A stretch of DNA of 64,000 bases, from assembly GCF_032884065.1 (NCBI RefSeq), contig NC_088872.1, positions 868,001 to 932,000 of the forward strand, given 5' to 3'. Shown here one piece after another: positions 1 through 10,959 of the stretch (its first letter is position 1; each line of letters starts with the position of its first letter). Below the pieces are notes generated by a model. The model worked only from the letters and a program-made list of their open reading frames with translations. It searched no databases and had not been told where the DNA came from. The position numbers and the translations under genes are program-made. This DNA is from Artemia franciscana (Eukaryota; Arthropoda; Branchiopoda; Anostraca; Artemiidae).

Positions 1-599
1 ACCCATTGAAGGAGGGGGTAATAATTATTATGTTTACTATAGTTTTGAACAGAGGATTTAATACCCTATTTCTCTTTTTCTAAGTTCTACTACCAAACAA
101 ACATGAGCAACTATGCATTACCATGCTATTTGACACCCTTTTATGGTTTAAAATGGAATTTGCAGCAATAGAGATTAGTATTTTGGAAAGAGTGTTGCAA
201 ATATCTAGGCAAGGTTTTTTTTTCCTATCTTGGAAAGTAGTTGAGTTAAGTAAATGAAACTTTCAGAAATACAATATTTTCCTAAGGCTTAGAAGATTGC
301 ACAGAAGATAATTTGTTTTAGAAAGTTTTATCCTAGGGTTTTTAGTCTCTCTTCTATGTCTCTAGATTCAGGCAACTCTGATAAAATGTGGCACAACCAT
401 AAAAATGTTGTAATTTTACAACAAACAACAGAAAAAATTGAGGAAATTGTAGTTTTCAAATATGAATTCCAGACCTGCCTGGGACAAAAAAAAAATCTGA
501 TGTTCTTGGTACTTCAATTTTTTGTTTTAGCATGGGTAACAGATCCCCTCTTTTCTCAGATGGTCCCAATATATTTGAGAACTGGTTGTGGCTATCCTA
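1..599. other. AT-rich non-coding stretch
   Basis: AT-rich sequence with short A and T runs. A 105-codon open frame from 356 to 673 has no recognisable domain, so I make no gene call for it. It may be the decayed 5' part of the transposase relic that follows. Confidence 0.5.
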
Positions 600-1521
600 A
601 CAAAAAAAAAACCTTAAAAAGGCTGTGGAGTCTGTGTTGGCAGAATGACAAATCTTTTGCAAAGCTATTGTAGAGTTTGGCTTAAGAAAGAACAGCATTT
701 GATTCTGTAAAGTGTGTGAAAAAAAAAATCTCTGTGGTCAACACAGGAATTAGAAAACACCAATCAAGTAAGAGTGGCTGGATTTGAAACTGGACTTTCA
801 ACTGTTGTACAAGCCTATGTTGTTGCCAAAAAAGGAACAAAACAGGTTCAACAAATGTGTCAGCTGAAAGAGAAATGTCACCTTACGGTTTTGTAAGTGC
901 AAATGTACAGACAATTTCCCCACTGTTTGTCTTTCCTTGAGTTAGAACCTTGTGTCAAAGGAAAAATGGATCCACCTTCTAACATTCCCATCCCATTGTT
1001 CATACTGCCTCCAACCACTGGATGTGTCAACTTATAGTCCTTTGAAACAATATGTCAATAATTCTTGCCAAAGAATATATGTGCATGACTTTCAAAAGCA
1101 GCATTCAGAGGAACTGGAGGCTATAAGATCTGCATAAAAGGAAGTGGTTAAAATTCAGTCACCTGAAATGGTGAGACCATCCCCAAAATATATCATTGTA
1201 CAATAGTTGGGGGGTGGGAGCTAGAAACAGCAGCAGGACTAAAATCCTTATAGATTCTCCCAAAAAAAAAATAGCTTGAAGCAAAAAAATCAAAGGAAAA
1301 TTTTGAAGAAGCCAAAGCTCACATCAAATAACAAGAAAGCAAAGAAACTTCATAAACAAGAAAAAGGACTAGTAGCAAGGATAAAGAGGAGCTTCTGGGG
1401 GGAATTGAAGACCGTAATGAGTCATTCAACACTGCTAACGAATACAGTTCTTGAGATTTTGTTTTGGTTAAGTTCTCTGTTTGAAAAAAAGGGGAAATCT
1501 GCTATTTTTTATGGAAGATAA
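600..1521 (+). pseudogene. Decayed pogo/Tigger-like DDE transposase
   Basis: Remains of a Tc1/mariner-superfamily (pogo/Tigger/Jerky-like) transposase, the enzyme that cuts and pastes its own element. Around 612-710 the forward frames read NLKKAVESV and, after a frame change, KAIVEFGLRKNSI. This resembles the pipsqueak-type helix-turn-helix that starts these proteins. At 970-1060 the frame reads HLLTFPSHCSYCLQPLDVS followed by YSPLKQYV. This is close to the conserved block just before the last catalytic acidic residue, where pogo-type enzymes have a 'LLTFPPH...QPLDV' signature. The 1276-1521 frame is lysine-rich, as pogo C-termini often are. The middle of the catalytic core is broken by stops and frame changes and I could not place the first two acidic residues. 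No terminal inverted repeats were found. The family call rests mainly on the QPLDV block; it is a fossil, not a gene. Confidence 0.55.
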
Positions 1522-1777
1522 ATTAAACAAATTAAAATGAATATACTATTTTTCTAAATGCATAATGAATTTTTCTGGCCAGAGGTGGCGAAAAATTTAC
1601 TTTTCCAGAGCAAATTGATAAAGCCAAAGTAAATAAGACAGATATTGAACTCAGACTCCCAGTCCCTAACTTCACAGGTGGAATGGAAAGATCAGTGAAG
1701 GGCCTGGTGTTTGAATATGACCTTCCCACCTACAATGTCAAGCAAACGATGTATTTGTATTTATTGAATAGAACAAA
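1522..1777. other. Spacer, nothing recognised
   Basis: AT-rich spacer between the transposase relic and the dispersed foldback repeat. No reading frame, RNA gene or repeat is recognised here. Confidence 0.5.
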
Positions 1778-3412
1778 CAAGTTTTTTTTAACTGACAGTA
1801 AGGAGCCACATTACCATTTAAAATGAACAGAAATTATTCTGTATATGAAAGGGACTGTCCCCTCCTCAAAGCCCTGTTCTTTATGCTAAAGTTTTTTTTT
1901 TAAGTAGAGTTGTGAGAAAGTCAGACTTTAGTGTAAAGAGCAGGGTGTTAAGGAGGGAACTGCCCCTTTCATATATGGAATAATTTCTGTTCATTTTAAG
2001 GTTTAATGTCTCTCCTTACTTTCACTTAAAAAAACTTGTTTATTTTTATTTAATTTCTGAATGTCTTTCAATTAATGTATATTTGGATTTTGGCTCACCC
2101 TACATGAATAATTAAAACAAAATTTGAATATTAATTTTACTTTTTTTGGCTAAATGGCTTTCTCAAAGTTTTGATAGGACAATTTTGAACAAAGGGGCAG
2201 GAGAGGGGTGCTAGTTGTCCTCCAATTTTTGGTTACTCAAAAAGGCCACTTGAACTTTTAATTTTACTTACAGACATTCTTATTAGTAATAAATATATGT
2301 AAAAAACTTCTATATTTATATATTTTTGTTACTTTGCCCCCTCTTGAATACCTTGCCTTTAGCACTAAAGTTCAAATTCTCTACCAATTCTTTAAGAATT
2401 ACCCATGAATCATAAAGACCATTTAATTAGAACAAATAGCTCTTTTGAAATTACTAAAAATATTTTAGTGTAAAGAGCAAGGTACTGAGGAGGGTATGAA
2501 CCCCTCATATACATAATAATTTCTGTTTGTTTTAAATTTTAATATTGTTCCTTAATTTCAGTTGAAAAAACTTTTTTTTATTTAATTTCTCATTGTTTTT
2601 ATTTTAATAGTAATGGAAAATCCAGCATCCTCTTCATAGAAATTCTCTTTCACCATGATAAATTCCTCCATGGAAAGATCCTCCCATGTAACCCCTTCCC
2701 CCACCCCCACCCGCCAAAATCCACAGCAAAAACACCTGTATACTTCCCAATAGCCAACAGTATGTGTAAACAATGGGTAAAGTTCATAACTTACAGCCCT
2801 TGCCCCTGCGACTGGGGGGGGGGGGGGATTAAGTCATCCTCAAAGACATAGTTGTGAACAAAATGGCTATCTCAAAATTTTGATCTAGTGACTTTGGGAA
2901 AAAAAACGAGTGTGTGAGGGGGCCTAGTTTCCCTCCAATTTTTTGGTCACTTATAAAGTGCACTAGGACTTTTAATTTCCATTAGAATGAGCCCTCTTGC
3001 AGCATTCTAGGACCACTGGTTCGATATGATCACCCCTGAGGAAAAAAGACAAAGAAACAAATAAACACACATCCATGATCTTTCTTCTGGCAAAAAATAC
3101 AAAATTCCACATTTTTGCAGATGGGAGCTTGAAACCTCTACATAAGAGTTCTCTGATACACTGGATCAGATAGTGTGATTTTTATTAAGATTCTATAACT
3201 TTTAAGGGGGCGTTTCCCCCTTTTTTTGAAAATGAGGCTAATTTTCTTGGGCTTATGACTTTTGAAGGGTAGGACTAAACTTGATGAAACTTATATATTT
3301 AAAATCAGCATAAAATTTTGATTCTTTTGATGTATCTGTTGGTGTCAAATTCTTTTTTTAGATTTTACCATGTAGTTTGTTACCATGAACTGTTTGATTT
3401 TATGTAGTTAAA
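1778..3412 (+). repeat. Dispersed foldback repeat, nearly full copy A
   Basis: A 1.6 kb non-coding dispersed repeat. It begins with a block starting CTGACAGTAAGGAGCCACATT that is followed by its own inverted copy (arms about 1790-1890 and 1920-2030; the second arm ends with the complement TCTCCTTACTTTCA). This gives a large imperfect hairpin. A unique-looking body follows with alternating C-runs and T-runs. The copy ends near 3412 in a short palindromic tip around GTTTGTTACCATGAACTG. The same order of segments recurs at 31530-33290, with partial copies at 13.3, 38.7, 44.4, 45, 46.7, 51.4, 53.9 and 61.2 kb. No protein is encoded. A foldback/MITE-like or Helitron-like non-autonomous element is likely; the class is not settled by sequence alone. 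Confidence 0.8.
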
Positions 3413-4699
3413 CTTTATTGCTTTTTTGTACATTAAATATTACTGCTTGAATAAATAGCTAAAATATCTTGTCTATTTGGATTGGTTCCTACACTCATCC
3501 AATTTGGCCCCATGGTCAGGAATATTTTGGGCACATAAAAGCCTGCTGATCTTAGTGATACATACATTGCATCTTATTTTTAAAAGATTTGTAAATTCAC
3601 ACTAGGAAGACAAGTGTTTAACAAACCATGTGCATAAAAGCCAAGTATACTGGTTGACATTGAGACTTTGGTGGCAGAAATGGTGAAAGTCATTCAAAAT
3701 GGTCCCTTTCTTCCCTAGATCATTTCTGATAGCTTTACATTTATAAAGCAAAGAAAACCCAATTTAGTGTTTCTTGGAGAAGGATGGAGTGAAAATAGAT
3801 ACCATACTTCTGAAGACCTTCCTGTGTTATGGTTGAGATTCCGGATCTATTCCTGCAAGTTTTTTTGCACCTAACTTAACTGCTGTCCAAGATAGCAAAA
3901 AACTTTTCATCTGGAATTATACCAAGAGTGTTAAAAGGTGTATTGGGTGGCATATTCATTTATTAGCTAGCAAATTAATCCAAACATTGACAAATTTGCC
4001 TTCTTTTGGGTAAATTTAACTGTAAGTAGTTTTACCAGAGGAGCAAAGGACAGAGTGATGCAAAGCACCTTTAGGAATCAGATAATTAAGTATTTATGAA
4101 TATTTTAAACTAGCTTTCAGAATTTTAGGGGTTCCCTTTGAGAACTTTACTATCTAAAGCAACAAGCACTATAACCCTAGGAGTATATAAAAACACCTAA
4201 ATGAAGAAATCAAAACCATCAAATTTCTAATTTGTAACATTACAGATGTTTCTATTTATCAGACTATCATGTTTTCTTCCACTGTTATCCATTCTTTTCA
4301 ATTATAAATAATATCTTGGTAAATAATACACTTAGTCAAAGGCAGTAGATTCTAGACTAGAGGAATAAAAACAGGAATTCTTCAAGTCTAGATATGCTGC
4401 CTGTTACACAATACATCAAGAGATGAAAAAAAAACAAGCAAGTATGCCTATATTATTAGAGCTATATAAAGGACCACAAATAGGGGGAAAAGGTTTATTG
4501 TCAGAAAACCAACTACAATACCTGAAAAAAGCTTAAAATAAGAAATCCAATGGTATTAACCTTTGTCTCAATATATTTGCTTACAGAGAGTTCAACAACT
4601 ATACAGGTATCATAAACATGAATGATAACTGGAAAGGGTGATGAAAATATAGTATAAGCCTAGGGTTTCAGCCATACACAAGGAATCAGGTCAAGAAAA
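3413..4699. other. AT-rich intergenic DNA
   Basis: No supported coding exon, RNA gene or named repeat is seen. The sequence is AT-rich with many stops in all frames. Confidence 0.5.
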
Positions 4700-5335
4700 C
4701 AATTCTTACATCATAATATGATAAGTTGTAATTTCTTACTACTATATAAATCAATGGTCTGCCCTCTTCTTGAGTTTAATACATCAGTTTGGTTTCCATT
4801 AAGTCTAACAGATTAGCATAGGATAGAAAGGTTCAGAGAAGGGCCACTAGATTGGTCCCATACCTTCAGTGCCTTTCCTATCTGCAGAGACTTTCTAGGC
4901 TTCAACTCCTGTTGTTGAAGTTTTGTAGATGTTGCAGTGACCTTGTAAATGTGTTTTTTATAATTAAAGGAGTGGATGATGTTGATCCAAATTTATTTTT
5001 TAAATTTAGCCATTATCACTCTACTTGTCAGCATGATTATAAATTATATCCCCCAAAACCACTGAAAAAAATTGGTCAATTAACTTTTGTTAGTAGAGTT
5101 ACTGGACCATGGAATGGTTTGCCTTTGGAGGTTGTCAAGGCAGAGAGTGTTTGAATTCTTAAGGGTGCATTAGTAAATACGCCTTTTTATTTAGACACTT
5201 TTGTTGTGTAGTTTCATGTTATTTAGAAGTTTTTGCTGTTTAGTTTATTGTTGCCAATTTACTTTAGATTAGTATTATGATTTTGTGTTTCTGTGAAAAG
5301 CATTGATGCTTACCACTATTTGTAATAATAAATAA
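4700..5335 (+). pseudogene. LINE reverse transcriptase C-terminus, decayed
   Basis: 3' fragment of a non-LTR retrotransposon. The forward frames before 4852 read fragments such as CPLLEFN and then RRATR. The open frame 4852-5154 continues with VPYLQCLSYLQRLSRLQ, a DVDPNLFFKFS segment, YKLYPPK and WNGLPLEVVKAESV. Together these follow the usual order at the end of CR1/Jockey-type polymerase ORFs: LEY..VW, then a QRRATR.VP block, a leucine-rich block, a Y-K-L block, and a WN-LP-VV end followed by a stop. The frame ends at a stop close to a tail of AATAA-type repeats near 5325. The catalytic RT core is absent because the copy is 5' truncated, as is usual for LINE insertions. The exact clade cannot be fixed from this tail. 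Confidence 0.75.
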
Positions 5336-5785
5336 ATATGTAGAATAATCCTAGTTAACATATCTTGCAGGGAGAGAGCCCCTGCATGGGGTTCTCTTAT
5401 CTCTACTGTTTTCCTTGTATTTCCAGTTTTTTCTATTACACTTGTAAATAATTATGTCTATTCTTGAAGTCTTGAAAATTGTTTATAAATCAGCACCCAA
5501 CTGCTATCTAACTAATCTAATTTAACATAACCTAATTTATCAGAATTTCTCTATAAATATGTTTTGGTGAGAAATTATCAGATGACACTGATGGTGTTCA
5601 ATTACATACATAGATTATTTGAAAATGGGAAAATGCAGTGAAATCCATGTTTATTTTTCAGAATTTTGTTTTTTTTTTAAATTGTACAACAGTGAAAGAA
5701 GTAAAGGTTCTCCCCTGCAAAATGTCTTAACTAGGATAATACTGCATATTATGAAACAAGAATTGTTTACTTAACATGTTTCTTT
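5330..5785. mobile_element. Short inverted-repeat element (MITE-like)
   Basis: The left edge (about 5336-5385, containing AGAATAATCCTAGTTAACAT) is complementary to the right edge (about 5705-5765, containing TAACTAGGATAATACTGCAT). This gives terminal inverted repeats of about 45 bp at roughly 80 per cent match by eye, separated by about 330 bp without coding capacity. The same terminal motif recurs at 17560-17962 and 19025-19115, so this looks like a small non-autonomous DNA transposon family. The left edge abuts the LINE tail. Confidence 0.55.
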
Positions 5786-7029
5786 ATGTACACCTGGATT
5801 CCTAGGCTTATACCTTGCTGTACATTAGATATAATTTACTGTACATTATAAAAAGCAAGAATTTTTTCACTGGTGCTTTCTTTAGTTTTGTATGTAGTCT
5901 GGGGCTATAACTGGGACCATTACCATAAATTTTACTAACCTATAAATTCACAAAAAGCATAAAATAATAAATCTAATTATAGCCTAGGCTATGCTACTAT
6001 TTATTTTATTGATGCTGTTTCTCTCAGAATAGCCACTTTTGGGTGGCCATACCCAAGAAGCAGTATTTTTCAACTGAGTCACAGCAGGTCCAGGGGACTA
6101 AAGCTTCCAAATGGATTAATGTAAAGTGGAACAAGCCCTTAATCAGGGTTATTATTTGTGATGAAGCAGGGAGGGGAAACTGCCTCTCATAGACCCCAGT
6201 TTGCCCCCCTCCCAGCTGAAATTTAGTTTCTTACTAACAAAAAAAAGTTTCTCACTAACAAAATTTAGTCTTTTTACTATCATTTCCACTTGATTTGAGC
6301 AAATTGGCTCCAGCTTTGCCTTGTCCCCAAGATTTTGATGAAATTATGCCACTGCCCTTAATCTTACCCCATAGCCTACTGTGTTTGTCTAGGCCTATGT
6401 TGCATCAACAATTGGTGTATAATGCCAAACATAGTACATCTGAAAAAGACATCAAAATCAGTACAGTTTTGTGTACAACCTACAGCTTCCTAGCTTATAG
6501 CCTAGCCTATATGTTCTGATTGGCAAAGGCTGAGGTGTATTTGAAAGGATAGCTTAGTGACAAGTACATTTAAATTATCATTAAGACCTACATCTTGGGA
6601 TAGGCATACGTTTTTTAGATGAAAAACGTTCAAAATGGGAGCCTTCACACTGCATTAGCCTATTGAAAACAGCCTACTTAGTTAGGCATAGCCAAAGCTA
6701 TTGCTATAGCCTATCCACAAAAAAAAAACCCTAAAATAAATCGGAATTCTTCAATCTTAGAAGCAAATTTGATATTGTACAGCCAAGCAAAGACAGAGAA
6801 GTCAAAGCACTAGGCTAGCCTAATAGTCTAGTGGAGGCTAGATATTGTGAAAACCTTAACTTAGACTAAAAAATTTTTCAAATCACCTTTCTGAACTGTT
6901 TGTAGTTTCTCTTAAAGCCTGTCTCATTTCTGGAGTAGTTGCAGAACTTATTTGTCTGTTAGGGCTTTGCATTTTGACTGTTGGCTAGTAGAGATTTGAA
7001 TCAAATTTGAAATTATCTTCGTTTCTTCT
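5786..7029. other. AT-rich intergenic DNA
   Basis: No supported gene. Recurrent short words such as TAGCCTA/TAGGCTA appear here and again at 16.2-17.4 kb, but I see no organised structure. Confidence 0.5.
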
Positions 7030-10000
7030 TTTATGTTCAAACGGTGTTTTCGAAGCTAGAGGAGAAGCTCCAAGCTGGCATATTAGCTCCAAGTTTCAGG
7101 ATGCTTGGCGCATGCAGAGCTGACTTCAAGTGCTTCCGGATATCCGACTAGCCACCAGAGAACTAAATACACCTAGGGACGGTTGGTTTGGTAGCCCTAA
7201 TCCTGAAATTCATTGGTACGAATGGAACTGGATACACAGGCTCGGATGCCCCACTTACTTTCCCAAACGGACCCAGGCCTGCCCAAGGACGTACTTCTTT
7301 GAATATTATGTACCAAGTGGCATTAATGTTGCCACTGGGAATGTCCTGACGCTGAAACAGCGCTGTTCTAGCTTGTGGAACCCAAAGAAGAGGGGGGTCC
7401 GCCCTGTTCCCAACAACTTTGCCCGGAAAGCCCTGCTGTTATTCACACCTATCTTATCACGTTTACTGAGAGCGAGAATTGACGGCGAGCACGAGAAGAT
7501 AACTGTTCTTAATTGCTATGCACCGATAAACAAGGCCAAAGCTAAGGACGACTTCTATGAGGTGTTGTCCTCCAAGTTTTCCTCCGTGCTGCTGCACGAC
7601 TACCTCCTGTTATTAAGAAATATTTAACGCTGGTTGTGCTAACAGCTCTCGGCAGTATCCTTTGACGGTTGACGCTCTGAATGAAAATGATTAGCGGATG
7701 CTCAACTGCTGCAGCACTCACGCTCTATCAGTCGCAAATACTTGGTGTGTGAGAAAAGACATTGCAAAGCACACATGGTACAGCAATGACGGCAAGAAAA
7801 AAAAGATATTACACTTCATCATTATATGACGACGTTGGCTATCGTCTGTCCAGAGCTGCCACCCATACAAAGGTGTCCAGCTCGGTAATACCGACCATCG
7901 TCTGGCTTCTGCAAGGATAAAACGCCAGCTGAGGGCCAACGAGACTAACTCCTCCTCCTAAAAGAAGACAGATACCTCTCGACTGTAGCACGATCCCTCG
8001 GTTCGTGAGAGGTATAAGGTCGAGGTCTCTAACCACTTTGAGGCCCTCCAGCACTTCAGAAAGCAATTCAACGTGGAGCACTTTCAAGGTTAGTGTTCTC
8101 ACTCCAGCTACAGAAGTTGTGGGCTTGAAACAGCGAAAAAGACAGAGTGGACTAGCAACTAGACGTTCGAAGTGATTGAACAGAGACGGCGGGCGAGACT
8201 ACGAGGAGACAAGACACTCTACAGACAGCTCAACAAACAGTGGAACTCTATACTTCAAAAGAAAAAGAAAGACTTCATTGGAGGCAAAGCCGCTGAGCTC
8301 GGGCAAGCTTCCCAAAAGAAAGGCATAGGCGGAACGATCAAGATCTTACGTGAGCTGACTGACCAACACACCATCGTGTCCACAAGCCTGAAGGCTGCGA
8401 ATGAAGAAAGAATATACGATTAGTCCTAATGTCTTGGTCTATGGAAGAAACATTTCGATATACTACTCAACTCAGATCCACCCGATTACATTGACCCAGG
8501 GCTTGTTGCTCCTGCTGCAGATGCTACCACTGCCCCCCACGGTGACTAATTTTCTTCTGAGGAGATCAGATCGGCCGTAAAGAAATTTAATAACAATAAA
8601 GCAGCCGGCACTTGTGGCATCGCTCCTGTGCTACTCACAACAAGTGGCCCTACAATGATGCTCCGGCTGCAGATAGTGTTCAGCATAATCTGGCGCACTG
8701 AAGGTATACCATCAGACTGGAAGAAAGGAATCCTTGTACCAGTATTTAAGGGCAAAGGCAGCAAGACAGACTGCAGCAACTGCCGCGGTATTACCCTACT
8801 GTCTGTTCCTGGAAATTTGTTTGCGATGCTGCTGCTGAAGCATGCAGCAAGTTTCCTACACTCTTTGGTTCGCCCCCAACAAGCCAGATTCATGCTAGGA
8901 AGATTGACAACTGAACAGATTCACACGTTAGATAGATCATTGAGAAGACAGTGGAATTTAATAAAAAAGGTCTACATAGCTTTCAGTCGCTTTTAATCTG
9001 CCTTTGACGCTGTTAACATACCGTCCCTTTGGCTAATCTTGAAAGCTACCGGCCTACCCGCAAAGATAGTCGGCCTCCTCAAAGAACTTTACTGTAACCC
9101 AGAAAGCGCCCTCCTGGTTAATGGGAAGCTTTTTTCTTCCTTGCCCATACAAAATGGAGCACGACAAAGATTGTGCTGCTATACCTGAGCTATTTAACTG
9201 CGTCACCACATCTTAAACGAGCCGCACCAGGCTCACCCTTTCGGCATCAGTTATGCCGGGAGGACTCTGTCCGATGCTGACTTCACGTACGATGTAGCTG
9301 TCCTTAGTGGCAATCTCAACCAACTTAAATCTGCACTCGAGACACTCTCCTCCACAGCCTCTATAATTTGGCTACAAATCAACTGGAAGAAAACAAAGAT
9401 CATGCCCATAGAAAAGACCGCATCAGCACCATTCTCAACTGTTGAGATTAACAGCCAAGCTGTCGATGTGGTAAGGTAATTTACATATTTCGGATCAATT
9501 ATATCTTCAAGTAGCACACTTGACATCGAAATTTTAGCCAAGGCAAGCTCTGTGTTCGGACGACTACTCAGAGCTGTCTTCCACAAACTACAAATTAGCA
9601 GCCATACCAACGTCCGAAATTACAACGCCACAGTCTCAAGCATCATGATGTACTCATCCGAGACACGGCCGATAATCCAGACACAGCTAAGAAAGGTCGA
9701 TGCCGTTCAGACTAGACGCCTGCGTTGAATCAAAGGCTTCGAATGATATGACAAGATCCGCAATACTGAGATCCTGAAGACCTTCAAGCTGGCGAATCTC
9801 TCTACCCTGGTAGAAGCCCACTCTCTAAGGTGATGCAACCACCTACTCCGTCTCCCGTTAATTATCCCCGTAAGGATCATCTTTGACTTCAATCCCTCAG
9901 AAAGTGACTGGAATCACCTTCGAGGAAGGCCACGCACTAGATGGGCTGATGTAATCAACCAACGCCTGCTCCGCTGCAACATCAACCCAAATGAGGCCAC

Positions 10001-10095
10001 ATCCGTAGCCCTGTAGAGCGCTACTTGGAGAAGGCTTAAGGCGCCCTCAACCAGTTCCTTCTACACTGGTGACCATGATGAGCAAGAGCGTTAAG
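7030..10095 (+). mobile_element. RTE-type LINE relic (endonuclease + RT)
   Basis: A 3 kb decayed non-LTR retrotransposon whose base composition is visibly more GC-rich than its flanks. In order: endonuclease pieces (about 7130-7620, with ITVLNCYAPI), then an RT beginning near 8570 with NNNKAAGTCGIAP, WKKGILVPVFKGKG and CRGITLLSVPGN, then SAFDAVNIPSLW near 8995. The catalytic box is near 9293. Downstream come the C-terminal YFGSIISS block (about 9485) and RNTEILKTFKLANLSTL. It ends with RGRPRTRWADVINQ near 9925-9965. The WKKG-I-VP-KGKG plus RGITLLSVPG signature is typical of RTE-like elements common in invertebrates. Many stops and frame changes interrupt it. The usual FADD catalytic box reads FTYD, so the polymerase is dead. 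It ends at a stop near 10095 with no obvious poly-A tail. Confidence 0.85.
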
Positions 10096-10959
10096 TCAAA
10101 AGTTAGCATTTAAACAGGAATTCATTCAAGAGTACGACCGTTGTTCCATAATGTCAATTGAAAAAAAAGCAAAATTTTGGATAGCATATGGTTATATTAA
10201 AGTTCAGAGGATAAGAGATTCTTAGCAATAGAAATCGGAACTGAATGAAGATATATTCTTAAATGGATCTTTTCTAGATATTTGTTCGACTATCATCTAG
10301 AACAGGGGGTGGCAAGCTATTTTTGGCTGCTAATCAAAATCAGCCAAAATTCAAAATTTAAAGGAGCATTAAGGCTAGGATTACTTTAATTTTAGAGCAG
10401 TATTTTTGTGGGTGTATATTTGTAAACTGTCATACTGTTTAAATCATTGATTTTCAGTACAATGCTTAACTGTTCTGGCTGGCAAGAGCATATCTTTGAT
10501 TTTCTATATTATTTGTTGTTTATTTGCAAAACCTTTAAATGCATGTTACCAACAATTTATGAGTATGCTTTTCATAAACTTACCATTTGTAAATTGTTTC
10601 AAATGTTAAGAGCTGCAACAAAACTGACAAAAGTAGTGTGATTGTTGCTGCTGAGAAAACTGTCTAACATTTATTTTGTTTCCAATGTTTGGAATACGTT
10701 TAGTAGTCTGTTCAGATTTATCTTCAGCTGTTGTTTCGTTCACATTTTTATGTTTTGAGCCAAAGTGTTTCTCAATTTTTAAGTCCTGGTGGTAATTACA
10801 TCTGTACATATAGTACACATTATTTATCACCGTTTTTATTTTTTTTTTTTATTTCTTCATCCCATATATTGTAAGCAAATGAAGCTTGGAAGCATACTCA
10901 TACAAAATGAAAATAAAAAAGTGGCAACTGCTAAAATATTTAACAAAAATTAATGGTAA
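10096..10959. other. AT-rich spacer
   Basis: No supported gene. Short open frames here (for example 10447-10641) have biased composition and no recognisable domain. Confidence 0.5.

Noticed and set aside
1778-3412. CRISPR-like array made of the recurring GTAAAGAGC motifs
   Set aside because: The repeats are inverted pairs in a eukaryotic dispersed element, not regularly spaced direct repeats with spacers.
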